Assembly (NCBI GenBank): GCA_021162655.1
Contig: JAGGYI010000255.1
Coordinates: 1 to 35,175 of the forward strand
Direction of reading: 5' to 3'
Source: Anaerolineae bacterium
GTDB taxonomy: Bacteria > Chloroflexota > Anaerolineae > UBA1429
Length of the DNA: 35,175 bases
In this document: in pieces, positions 25,116 to 34,497 of the stretch
Layout: each line of letters begins with the position of its first letter
How positions within the stretch are numbered: the first letter of the stretch is position 1
Translations under genes and position numbers: made by a program
Notes under the pieces: model-generated
Seen by the model: only the letters and a program-made list of their open reading frames with translations
Told to the model about the DNA's origin: nothing
Databases searched by the model: none

Positions 25116-26870
25116 ATGGAAAAGAACCTCTATGCGGACCCCAAGCTATCCGCGTACCGCCGGGGGAAAACCCCTATCCCCAAGCGCTATTGGTTATGGC
25201 CTCTCTACGGAGCAGGTTTCGAAAACCTTGGAGTAAACGACAAGCCCATCCAGGTAGATACCCCCACTTGCGGACCCGATCAGCTCCTCGTACGGCACGA
25301 TGCGGTGGGCCTTTGCTTCTCTGACATCAAAGTGATCAAAACTGGCGAGGAACACCCCCGCCTGACGGGCCGGGATATGAAAACGAACCCCGTCGTCTTG
25401 GGGCACGAGGTTGCCCTTACTGTTATCGAGGTGGGAGAGAACCTCACCGGCAAGTTCAAGCCCGGGGATCGCTTCATTGTCCAGGCTGATATCTACTACA
25501 AGGGAGTTGGGCTAGCCTATGGATACGCTCTCCAAGGAGGGCTTTCTCAGTTCAATCTCATTGGCAAAGAGATCCTTGAAGGGGATGAGGGATGCTACCT
25601 GATCCCTGTACAGACCGAAACAGGCTATGCCCAGGCAGCTTTAACAGAGCCATGGGCCTGCGTACTTGCTTCCTACCACGTCACCTACCGCACCCACTGG
25701 CAGGCTGGGGGCCAAGTTCTCATTGCTGCAGGGCCAGGAGCCCGCGGGGATTATCAGCTAGGCAACCCTTACGAAAAGGGCCAAGCCCCTGCTCTAGTTG
25801 TCACTACCGGCGTAGAAGGCCCCCTCCTCCAAGAGCTCAAGAGCCGAGCAGAGGCGGATGGATTTACTCTCCTTGAGTTGGACTCCCCAGGTGACCTCGA
25901 AAGCCAGGAAAACATCAAAGGGTTCGATGACATCATCCTCCTCGGTGCAGATGAGCCACTCTACGAACGGCTGGAAGCCTGGGCCAACAAGGGTTGCGTC
26001 TTTAACCTGGTAGGAGCGCAAGCCTTTTCCGCCAAAGCTCAAGTGGATGTAGGGCGTCTTCACTATGATCACATCTATATCACTGGGACGCCCGAGACTA
26101 CTATTTCGGCTGCCTACACCCCTCTGCGCAACCAATTACTGCCTGGTGGATACGCGATATTCATCGGAGCTGCAGGACCTATGGGGCAGATGCACGTCCA
26201 ACGAGCACTGCAGCTAAAAGACAGCCCCCAAATGGTCGTTGCCACCGATCTAGTTCCCGAACGTCTGGCTGTCATCGAGCGAAAATACGCTCAGCTTATC
26301 GAAAATAAACGCGCAGAGACCCGAGTGATCCTTCGCACACCCAACGGGCAGCCACCCGATGAGTTCAACCGAGATCTCGTAGATCTCACCAACGGACACG
26401 GCTTTGACGACATCGTAGTGCTTGCCCCCAGTACAGGCGTCGTCGCCGGCGCGATGGAGATGATCGCTCCCAAAGGAGTAATGAATATCTTTGCTGGGCT
26501 CCCCAGAGGGAGCAAAGCACCTATCGATCTCCGCCTTGTTGTAGAAAAGGGTATTCGCTTCAAGGGGACAAGCGGGTCTTCTATTGACGATCTACGCACT
26601 ATGCTCCACGAAGCAGAAAGCGGTCGGCTGGACCCCAACCTCTCGGTCGCCGCGGTTTCAGGCTTTAACGACGCCAAAAAAGGACTAGAAGGGGTTGCCC
26701 ACCAGCAATTCCCAGGCAAAGTGCTTATCTATCCGCAGATCCTCGACTTCCCTCTTACCCTCCTTTCGGACCTCAAAAAAGTGTTACCAAACGTCTATGC
26801 CAAGCTCGGCCCCAACGAAACTTGGACTGTGGAGGCCGAAGCAGAGTTCCTCAAGGAGCTATTGCCATGA
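25116..26870 (+). CDS. Zinc-type medium-chain dehydrogenase with additional internal domain (584 aa)
   Basis: MDR signatures VGLCFSDIK, VVLGHEV, FKPGDRFIVQ, LTEPWACV, IFIGAAGPMGQMHVQRA; about 130 extra residues between the catalytic part and this glycine-rich motif. Confidence 0.85.
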   Translation: MEKNLYADPKLSAYRRGKTPIPKRYWLWPLYGAGFENLGVNDKPIQVDTPTCGPDQLLVRHDAVGLCFSDIKVIKTGEEHPRLTGRDMKTNPVVLGHEVALTVIEVGENLTGKFKPGDRFIVQADIYYKGVGLAYGYALQGGLSQFNLIGKEILEGDEGCYLIPVQTETGYAQAALTEPWACVLASYHVTYRTHWQAGGQVLIAAGPGARGDYQLGNPYEKGQAPALVVTTGVEGPLLQELKSRAEADGFTLLELDSPGDLESQENIKGFDDIILLGADEPLYERLEAWANKGCVFNLVGAQAFSAKAQVDVGRLHYDHIYITGTPETTISAAYTPLRNQLLPGGYAIFIGAAGPMGQMHVQRALQLKDSPQMVVATDLVPERLAVIERKYAQLIENKRAETRVILRTPNGQPPDEFNRDLVDLTNGHGFDDIVVLAPSTGVVAGAMEMIAPKGVMNIFAGLPRGSKAPIDLRLVVEKGIRFKGTSGSSIDDLRTMLHEAESGRLDPNLSVAAVSGFNDAKKGLEGVAHQQFPGKVLIYPQILDFPLTLLSDLKKVLPNVYAKLGPNETWTVEAEAEFLKELLP

Positions 26871-27663
26871 ACGATTGCCGTCGTCTAGTGGATAAGGTTG
26901 CCATCGTCACTGGAGCTGCACAGGGCCTGGGGGAGGCTCTGGCACACCGCCTAGGGCAAGAGGGTGCCCACGTTGTCGTGGCTGACATCAACGACGAGAA
27001 AGCCCAAGCTGTGGCGCAAGAAATCGCCCAAAAGTACGGTGTGCGCACACTCTGGGCCATTGTGACGTTACTGACCTTTCCCAGACTGAAGCTCTTGTTG
27101 AAAGGACAGTCCAAGAGTTTGGAAGGCTCGACATCCTCGTCTCTAACGCCGGCATTCTCATCTCGGGCGCCATCGATGAGATCAATCCTGATCACTGGCG
27201 CAAGGTCATCGAGGTAAACCTCATTGGCTATTTCAATATAGCCCGCCCTGCAGCCCGTGTGATGCGTGAACAACGCAGCGGTGTGATCATCCAGATCAAC
27301 TCCAAATCAGGCAAAAAGGGAAGCTACAAGAACTCGGCCTATGCTGCTTCTAAATTTGGTGGCATTGGCCTCACCCAAAGCCTAGCTCTGGAGCTAGCAG
27401 AATACAATGTGCGCGTCAATGCTATCTGCCCAGGCAACCTACTCGATTCCCCGCTTTGGGTGAATAGCCTCTACAAGCAGTATGCCAAGCGCTGGGGAAT
27501 CACCGAGGAAGAAGTGCGTCAGCGTTACATTAACCAAGTGCCCATGAAGAGAGGATGCACCTACGAAGACGTCGCCAATGTGATGGTCTTTCTAGCTTCT
27601 GACCAATCCTCCTATATGACTGGGCAAGCCATCAACGTAACTGGTGGCCAAGAAATGCACTGA
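26867..27663 (+). pseudogene. srlD: Sorbitol-6-phosphate 2-dehydrogenase (SrlD)-like SDR, disrupted by a single-nucleotide frameshift
   Basis: Frame 1 (ATG 26867): MNDCRRLVDKVAIVTGAAQGLGEALAHRLGQEGAHVVVADINDEKAQ. From about 27064 homology continues in another frame: DVTDLSQTEALVERTVQEFGRLDILVSNAGILISGAID...INSKSGKKGSYKNSAYAASKFGGIGLTQSLALELAEYNVRVNAICPGN...YMTGQAINVTGGQEMH. May be a sequencing error rather than a true pseudogene. Confidence 0.85.
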
Positions 27664-27686
27664 GCCATAGCAAGGGAGAACCTGCA

Positions 27687-28868
27687 ATGAGCTTGCGCGC
27701 GGTGATCTTTGGGGCCGGGAATGTTGGTCGGGGCTTTTTGGGCCAGCTCTTTTGTGAATCTGGCTACCACGTGACCTTTGTCGATATCGACCAACCCCTC
27801 ATCGCCACGCTCAAGGAGCGAAAACATTATACCATCCGCCTTGTTGACAACGAACGCACCCAAGAAGTTCAGGTAGGCCCCGTGGATGGTCTCCTGGCCC
27901 AGGAGGAGGAAGCCGTGGCACAAGCTCTAGCCCGCGCCACTTTGGGAGCCACCGCTGTGGGAGCTCGCGCCCTCCCCCACATCGCCCCCTTGGTGGCAAA
28001 GGGGATCTCACAGCGTATGGAACAGAGAGTTGAGCACCCTCTAAACATTATTGTCTGCGAGAACCTCAAAGACGCCGCCAGTATCTTTCGCCAGATGGTA
28101 GCAGAACATCTCCCCGAAGAGGGTAAGGCATATCTTGCTACGCATGTGGGCTTTGTAGAGACTGTCATCGGACGTATGGTCCCTGAACTGCCCCCAGAGC
28201 TCCGGGCGCAGGACCCCTCCTTGATCATCGTTGAGCCATATAAAGAGCTCCCCGTTGACCAGACCGGCTTTGTCGGCGAGCCCCCTAATATCGTTGGCAT
28301 GGAGCTCTGTGAGAATTTTGCGCTTTACACTGCGCGCAAGCTCTACCTGCACAATGCCGGGCATGCTGTCCTAGGTTACCTGGGCTACCAACGCGGGCAT
28401 ACTCTGGGCTACAAAGCGCTTGAGGACCCTTTTATCCGCCCCATTCTCGAAGGAGCAATGGAAGAGTCGATCCGAGGGATCGTCGCTCGTTATGGAGCCA
28501 ACGAAGGATGGCTCCGTGAACATGTGAACGACCTTTTGCGACGCTTTGCCAATAGGGCATTAGCCGACCCCGTTCTGCGCCTTGCTAGGGACCCTTTGCG
28601 CAAACTAGCTCCTAACGATCGCCTTGTAGGAGCAGCACGCACTGCCGAGGTTGCTGGGATTTTACCCCTGAACCTCGCTTGGGGCATCGCTGGGGCCCTT
28701 GCCTTTGATGCTCCGCAAGACAGGGTGGCCCAAGAACTGCAACAGCTCATCGCTGAACAGGGAGTAGAAAGCGTCCTTCGCCAGATCTGTAAAATAGATC
28801 CAAAAGAACCCTTGGGGGAAGCAATTCTCGAACGCTACCAACGATTGAAAGAGAGACGCTGGAGATGA
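27687..28868 (+). CDS. mtlD: Mannitol-1-phosphate 5-dehydrogenase
   Basis: AVIFGAGNVGRGFLGQLFCESGYHVTFVDIDQPLIATL...KLYLHNAGHAVLGYLGYQRG. Confidence 0.9.
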   Translation: MSLRAVIFGAGNVGRGFLGQLFCESGYHVTFVDIDQPLIATLKERKHYTIRLVDNERTQEVQVGPVDGLLAQEEEAVAQALARATLGATAVGARALPHIAPLVAKGISQRMEQRVEHPLNIIVCENLKDAASIFRQMVAEHLPEEGKAYLATHVGFVETVIGRMVPELPPELRAQDPSLIIVEPYKELPVDQTGFVGEPPNIVGMELCENFALYTARKLYLHNAGHAVLGYLGYQRGHTLGYKALEDPFIRPILEGAMEESIRGIVARYGANEGWLREHVNDLLRRFANRALADPVLRLARDPLRKLAPNDRLVGAARTAEVAGILPLNLAWGIAGALAFDAPQDRVAQELQQLIAEQGVESVLRQICKIDPKEPLGEAILERYQRLKERRWR

Positions 28869-29818
28869 TCTATACCATCACCCTCAACCCTACCATCGAC
28901 CGCACGATGCACTTCCCCAAGCTAGAGATAGGGAAGCTGAACCGCGCTACCCGTTCTCTCACAGATTTGAGTGGTAAAGGGGTGAACGTCTCTGTTGCTC
29001 TACGCAGCTTTGGGCTCGAGAGCCTCATAACGGGCTTTGCGGCAGGAATCTATGGGGAGATCCTTGTTGAAGGGCTAAGACGCCAAGGTTACACTTGCGA
29101 GTTCCTCCAAGTGCCCGGGGAAACCCGATCAAATATCACCGTCATCGACGAAGCAACAGGTATCACCACCAAACTCAACGAACCAGGGCCCCATGTCTCG
29201 CAGAAACACATCAATCAATTTCAAGAGTACCTTAGCGAACGAGTGAAAGCAGGGGATATCTGCATCTTTTCTGGAAGCTTGCCAGTGGGAGCCCCCACTT
29301 TGACCTATGCACAGCTTATTTCCACCACCAAGAGGAATGGTGCCCTCGCTTTAATCGACACAAGTGGTCCAGCACTCAAAGAGGCTTGCTTAGTACAGCC
29401 AGACCTCGTCAAACCCAACACTGAAGAAGCAGAGGAGTTGGTTTTCCATCCTCTAAACGGGCCCCAGGAGATAGTCGCTGGAGCTCAGGAGATCCTTCGT
29501 TTGGGGCCTCGTCGGGTACTCCTTTCCATGGGCCCTCGGGGAGCCCTCTTTGCTTCTGAGGGGGAAATTTGGTTAGCCCAACCACCAAAGATCAAAGAAG
29601 TAAGTGCTGTGGGAGCAGGAGATGCTGCTTTGGCTGGAGCCCTTTGGGCCTGGCTCCAGGGGTTGCCACCAGCAGAGATTGCCCATTGGGCCACAGCTGC
29701 AGGAACCGCTGCCGCTTTAAAGGACGGCTCTGCCATGCCCACAATGGAACAGATAAAAGAGATCTATGCCCAGGTTTCTCTCGTTCGCCTAGATGCGAAC
29801 GTGTCAATCCACTTGTAG
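28865..29818 (+). CDS. 1-phosphofructokinase family hexose kinase (PfkB/FruK/LacC)
   Basis: MIYTITLNPTIDRTM...DLSGKGVNVSVALRSFG...IFSGSLPVGAP...VSAVGAGDAALAGALWAWLQG; ATGA overlap with mtlD. Confidence 0.9.
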   Translation: MIYTITLNPTIDRTMHFPKLEIGKLNRATRSLTDLSGKGVNVSVALRSFGLESLITGFAAGIYGEILVEGLRRQGYTCEFLQVPGETRSNITVIDEATGITTKLNEPGPHVSQKHINQFQEYLSERVKAGDICIFSGSLPVGAPTLTYAQLISTTKRNGALALIDTSGPALKEACLVQPDLVKPNTEEAEELVFHPLNGPQEIVAGAQEILRLGPRRVLLSMGPRGALFASEGEIWLAQPPKIKEVSAVGAGDAALAGALWAWLQGLPPAEIAHWATAAGTAAALKDGSAMPTMEQIKEIYAQVSLVRLDANVSIHL

Positions 29819-29857
29819 AAATCATCAATTCCATAGTAAAGTGAGAGAAGGATGACC

Positions 29858-31933
29858 ATGGCCAAAATGCAAACTTCAACCGGAATCCCCAAAGAACTGA
29901 GCAAGGAAGAGCTCCTCGACATCTATCGCCGCATGCTAGAAATTCGCTTCTTCGAAGACACCGTCTACGACCTACTGGGACAGAACATCATCAAAGGAGC
30001 TTCGCACCTTTATGCGGGAGAGGAAGCTGTGGCGGTAGGTGCCATTGCTGCCCTGCGCGATGACGACCTCATCACCAGTACCCACCGCGGCCACGGCCAT
30101 TGCCATGCCCGTGGCGATAGCCTAGCCCGCACCCCAGAAGAAAAACAGGAACACCTAAACAAAATGATGGCCGAGCTCTGCGGCCGGGCGACAGGCTACT
30201 GCAAGGGGCGAGGTGGATCAATGCACATCGCCGACGTGGAAAAGGGGAACCTGGGCGCCACCGGCATTGTGGGAGGAAACATTCCCGTGGCCACAGGGGC
30301 GGCCCTCTCGATGAAACTACAAGGCCTTGATCGCTGTGTCGTCTGCTTCTTTGGCGATGGGGCAAGCAATACAGGGAATTTCCATGAATCCCTCAACGCC
30401 GCTTCGGCCTGGAAGCTGCCTGTGGTTTACGTAGTAGAGAACAATCTCTATGGCATGTCCGTTCCCTTTGAAAAAGTAAGTGCGCTGCCTGACATCGCTG
30501 CCCGAGCAGCAGCCTACGGCATGCCCGGCGTCGTAGTGGATGGCATGGACCCCATCGCTGTATATGAAGCTGTATCAGCCGCGCTGGACAGAGCCCGCCG
30601 CGGAGAAGGTCCTACCCTGATCGAGTGCAAGACTTATCGCTGGTATGGGCATTCCCGCTCCGACCCACGCAAATACCGCACACGTGAGGAGGAGCAAGCT
30701 TGGCGTGCCCGCGATCCTCTCAAGACCTTCCCCCAGCGCCTACTAGAAGCAGGGATCGCTACCAAGGAAGAATTAGAGGCCATTGAAAAGCTAGCTGAGG
30801 AAAAGGTTCGCAAGGCCACCGAGTTCGCCTTGAACTCTCCCATGCCCGATCCCGCTGAGCTGGAAAAAGACGTTTATGTACTCAACCCACCAACGCCGAG
30901 CGAGATCGAAGCAGAAAGACGCCTCCGCGAGCGTGTGCGCAACGACCCCAACATGCGCCAACAGTACTATTGGGAGGCCATTCGAGATGCCTTGCGAGAG
31001 GAAATGCTACGCGATCCTCGCGTATTCATCATGGGAGAAGACGTCGGCCTCTACGGGGGAGCTTACGGCGCTACCAGGGGGCTTTTTGAGGAATTTGGGC
31101 CTGAACGAGTAATCGACACCCCTATCTCTGAAGCGCTTATCGGCGGAGCCGCCGTGGGGGCCGCAATGACCGGGCTGCGTCCTGTGGCCGAGATCATGTA
31201 TGTCGACTTTACTCCTCTCGCCATGGACCAGATCGCTAACCAAGGGGCCAAAAACCGCTACATGTTCGGTGGCAAAACTCAAGTCCCCATGGTCATCCGC
31301 ACAGAGGGCGGCGCCGGTCGCAGCATAGCCGCCCACCACTCCCAGAGCCTAGAAGCCCTCTGGGTGCATTTCCCCGGCATCTATGTTGTCATGCCTGCCA
31401 CTCCTTATGATGCTAAAGGATTGCTCAAAGCAGCTATCCGTGATGATAACCCCATCATGTTCATCGAACACAAGATGCTGTACCGCACCCAGGGCCCCGT
31501 ACCCGAAGAGGAATACACCATTCCTCTAGGTGTGGCGGATATCAAGCGCGAAGGCTCAGACGTCACCATTGTAACCTATTCACGCATGGTGCTGCGCGCC
31601 CTGGAAGCCGCCGAAAAACTGGCTGAAGAGGGCATCGACGTCGAAGTCGTCGACTTGCGTACCCTCAAACCGTTGGATTTGGAAACGGTCATCCAATCTG
31701 TGCGCAAAACAGGCCGTGTGGTTGGCGTCACAGAAGCCTATAAAACGGGCAGCTTTATCAGCGAGCTATTCACGTTAATCAATGAGAGCGCTTTTGACTG
31801 GCTCGATGCACCCATGGTGCGCGTAGCCGCCGCCGATGTGCCCGTACCCATGGCCGAAACACTGGAAGATGCGGACATCCCTAACGTTGAAGCGATCATC
31901 AACGGCGTTTACCGCGTCCTCCGTTACGCATAA
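29858..31933 (+). CDS. Fused E1 alpha-beta component of a TPP-dependent 2-oxoacid (pyruvate/acetoin) dehydrogenase
   Basis: E1alpha: GASHLYAGEEAVAVGAIAAL...GDGASNTGNFHESLNAASAWKLPVVYVVENNLYGMS. E1beta: MGEDVGLYGGAYGATRGLFEEFGPERVIDTPISEALIGGAAVGAAMTGLRPVAEIMYVDF...RTEGGAGRS. Continuous frame. ATG 29858 has better RBS spacing than 29852. Confidence 0.93.
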   Translation: MAKMQTSTGIPKELSKEELLDIYRRMLEIRFFEDTVYDLLGQNIIKGASHLYAGEEAVAVGAIAALRDDDLITSTHRGHGHCHARGDSLARTPEEKQEHLNKMMAELCGRATGYCKGRGGSMHIADVEKGNLGATGIVGGNIPVATGAALSMKLQGLDRCVVCFFGDGASNTGNFHESLNAASAWKLPVVYVVENNLYGMSVPFEKVSALPDIAARAAAYGMPGVVVDGMDPIAVYEAVSAALDRARRGEGPTLIECKTYRWYGHSRSDPRKYRTREEEQAWRARDPLKTFPQRLLEAGIATKEELEAIEKLAEEKVRKATEFALNSPMPDPAELEKDVYVLNPPTPSEIEAERRLRERVRNDPNMRQQYYWEAIRDALREEMLRDPRVFIMGEDVGLYGGAYGATRGLFEEFGPERVIDTPISEALIGGAAVGAAMTGLRPVAEIMYVDFTPLAMDQIANQGAKNRYMFGGKTQVPMVIRTEGGAGRSIAAHHSQSLEALWVHFPGIYVVMPATPYDAKGLLKAAIRDDNPIMFIEHKMLYRTQGPVPEEEYTIPLGVADIKREGSDVTIVTYSRMVLRALEAAEKLAEEGIDVEVVDLRTLKPLDLETVIQSVRKTGRVVGVTEAYKTGSFISELFTLINESAFDWLDAPMVRVAAADVPVPMAETLEDADIPNVEAIINGVYRVLRYA

Positions 31934-31958
31934 CAGAACATCCTGAGGAGAGAGAACA

Positions 31959-33320
31959 ATGGCAACAAAGGTGATTCTGCCAAAGCTCGGGCAGACGATG
32001 GAAGAAGGCACCATTGTAGAATGGCTGAAAAAAGAAGGAGACCCCGTCGAGAGAGGAGACATCCTCTTTCAAGTCGAATCGGACAAGGCCGTACTTGAAG
32101 TAGAAGCACGCGCCAAAGGCGTGCTGCGCAAGATATTGGTAGACAAAGGCGTCAAGGTGCCTGTGCTCACCGTTGTTGGAATCATCGCCGAGCCCGATGA
32201 GGATATCAGCAGCCTCCTCGCTGAAGTCGAAGGAGGCGCTCCTCAGGCAGAAGTCGCCCCCTCAGCGGAAGCTCCTTCAACAACGCCAGAGGCCCCTCCA
32301 GCAACGTCCGAGGCTGTGACCCCACAAACAACAGAAGCGCCCGCCCCCAAGCGGGAGGGAGGACGCATCTTTGCTTCTCCCCGCGCTCGCAAGCTCGCCA
32401 GAGAGAGAGGCGTGGATCTATCTCTTATCCAAGGGACAGGCCCTAATGGCCGCATCATCGAAAAGGACGTCCTCGCATACCTAGAGCGGCAGCCTGCGGC
32501 TACTCCTCTTGCACGCAAGGTGGTCGCCAAATTGGGCGTGCCCTTAGAGCAAGTGCCAGCAGCGGGAGCGCGGGTTACGGCCGCCCAGGTACAAGCAGCC
32601 GTCCAAGCCCCTATAGCTGCTCCGCCAGCGGAAGGGGAAATCACACCGCTGGAGGGCGTGCGTGCAGTTATTGCTGAGCGCATGGCCGTCTCTGCTCACA
32701 CCACAGCAGCGGTCACGCTTACTACCGTTGTAGACGCTACCGAGTTTGTCGCTTTGCGCAACAAGCTCAAGGAAGCTCTGGCCGACGAGTTGGGCTTCTC
32801 AGTGAGTTATAATGATCTGCTTGCTTTCATCGTGGCCCGCTGCTTACGAAAGTTCCCCTACATGAACGTACGCCTTGAAGAAGAAGGAATCCGCCATCTC
32901 CAAGAGGTGAACATTGGCATCGCCGTCGATAGCGAGCGTGGACTCCTCGTGCCAGTGATCCGCAACGTTGACAAAATGGGGATCAAGGAGATCGCTCAAG
33001 CTTCCCGGGATCTCATCATCCGGGCCCGCGAAGGCCGTGCCCTACCCGACGAGCTCTCAGGTGGGACTTTTACAATCACTAATTTGGGCATGTTTGGGAT
33101 CGATATGTTCACCCCCATCATCAACCTTCCCGAGTGTGCTATTCTAGGCGTGGGACGCATCCGTCCCGAGCCCACAGTGAAGGATGGCGAGATTGTAGTG
33201 CGCCAACGGATGTGGCTCAGCCTCACTTTCGACCACCGCCTGGTCGATGGAGCTCCAGCAGCTCGCTTCTTGCAAGGGATCGCCCAATATATTGAGACGC
33301 CCTATCTTTTGCTTACCTAG
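31959..33320 (+). CDS. Dihydrolipoamide acyltransferase (E2)
   Basis: Lipoyl domain (VESDKAVLEVEA), E3-binding domain SPRARKLARERGVDLSLIQGTGPNGRIIEKDV, catalytic FDHRLVDGAPAARFL. Confidence 0.93.
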   Translation: MATKVILPKLGQTMEEGTIVEWLKKEGDPVERGDILFQVESDKAVLEVEARAKGVLRKILVDKGVKVPVLTVVGIIAEPDEDISSLLAEVEGGAPQAEVAPSAEAPSTTPEAPPATSEAVTPQTTEAPAPKREGGRIFASPRARKLARERGVDLSLIQGTGPNGRIIEKDVLAYLERQPAATPLARKVVAKLGVPLEQVPAAGARVTAAQVQAAVQAPIAAPPAEGEITPLEGVRAVIAERMAVSAHTTAAVTLTTVVDATEFVALRNKLKEALADELGFSVSYNDLLAFIVARCLRKFPYMNVRLEEEGIRHLQEVNIGIAVDSERGLLVPVIRNVDKMGIKEIAQASRDLIIRAREGRALPDELSGGTFTITNLGMFGIDMFTPIINLPECAILGVGRIRPEPTVKDGEIVVRQRMWLSLTFDHRLVDGAPAARFLQGIAQYIETPYLLLT

Positions 33321-33346
33321 CTCCTTAGGGGAGAGGAGGGGAGATC

Positions 33347-34429
33347 ATGGTTCAGCTATTCGGTCGATCGTGGACACGAGAGGAACTCTCTCGCTACATT
33401 GGAAGCCAACTCCAGCTAGGAGGTGTGCGCTTAGCAGAACTTGACGACGGCAGGGCCCGCGGAGTGCGCATCGCCGAATTTGAAACAGGCACTGGCTTCT
33501 CCTTTACCGTGCTTTTGGACCGGGGAATGGATATCGGCCCAGCCAAGTTTCGCGGTGCCTCCCTTGTCTGGGAATCTTCAACCGGACCAGTCCATCCAGC
33601 CTATTTTGAGTATCAAGGGTTTGGTTGGTTACGTACCTTTCATGGGGGATTGATGGCCGGCTGTGGTATGACAACGGCAGGAGCACCTTCCGTGGATGAA
33701 GGCGAGGAGCTAGGTCTCCATGGAAGGCTTTCCCACTTGGCAGCAAGCAACGTTTGGGCTGACGGGGCCTGGCAGGGGGACGAATACGAGATGTGGGTCC
33801 AAGGACACATGCGCGAGACGGTAGTCTTTGGGGAGAACCTCCTGCTCACTCGACGCATCTGGGCCCGTCTGGGGGAATCACGTCTCTTTATCCACGACAC
33901 CGTAGTAAACGAGGGCTTTCAAACCACCCCCCACATGATGCTTTACCATTGCAACTTTGGGTTCCCCCTTCTCGCCGAAGGGACAGAGCTCATCGCCCCT
34001 TCCAAACAAGTTACTCTCAGGGACGAGATAGCGGCCCCTGGGCTGGAAGCCCATGCCCGTTATGAAGCTCCCATCGACGGCTACAAAGAGCAATGCTTCT
34101 ATCACGAAATGCTCCCTGGAGAAGACGGATTCGTCACCGTCATTCTGGCCAACCGCTCCTTCAACAACGGCCAGGGACTAGGGGCCTATATTCGCTATCG
34201 TCAAGCGGAATTGCCTCGCTTCACCCAATGGAAGATGGTTTGCACAGGTACCTATGTCACTGGTCTAGAACCAGCCAATTGTTGGGTAGAGGGTCGAGAC
34301 AAAGACCGAGAGCGGGGGATTCTCCAATTCCTGGAACCGGGCGAAAAGCGCGAGTACCTTTTAGAGATTGGCGTGTTGGCCAGCAACGAGGAAATTGACA
34401 AACTGGCTGCACAAGTGCCCAAACCCTGA
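33347..34429 (+). CDS. DUF4432 / aldose-1-epimerase-like protein
   Basis: FTVLLDRGMDIGPAKFRGASLVWESSTGPVHPAYFEYQGFGWLRTFHGGLMAGCGMTTAG...GLHGRLSHLAASNV; family pattern recognised from memory. Confidence 0.75.
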   Translation: MVQLFGRSWTREELSRYIGSQLQLGGVRLAELDDGRARGVRIAEFETGTGFSFTVLLDRGMDIGPAKFRGASLVWESSTGPVHPAYFEYQGFGWLRTFHGGLMAGCGMTTAGAPSVDEGEELGLHGRLSHLAASNVWADGAWQGDEYEMWVQGHMRETVVFGENLLLTRRIWARLGESRLFIHDTVVNEGFQTTPHMMLYHCNFGFPLLAEGTELIAPSKQVTLRDEIAAPGLEAHARYEAPIDGYKEQCFYHEMLPGEDGFVTVILANRSFNNGQGLGAYIRYRQAELPRFTQWKMVCTGTYVTGLEPANCWVEGRDKDRERGILQFLEPGEKREYLLEIGVLASNEEIDKLAAQVPKP

Positions 34430-34497
34430 TCTTGGACAAATTTTCAGCTCCCAGAATAGAGCAAGGCTTAAACGAACGCAAAAAGGAGAGGAATCAC

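Noticed and set aside
27056-27066. Programmed -1 frameshift in the SDR
   Set aside because: A -1 slip would give the expected AICDVTD, but there is no X-XXY-YYZ slippery heptamer and no reason for recoding in this family; an indel or sequencing error is simpler.
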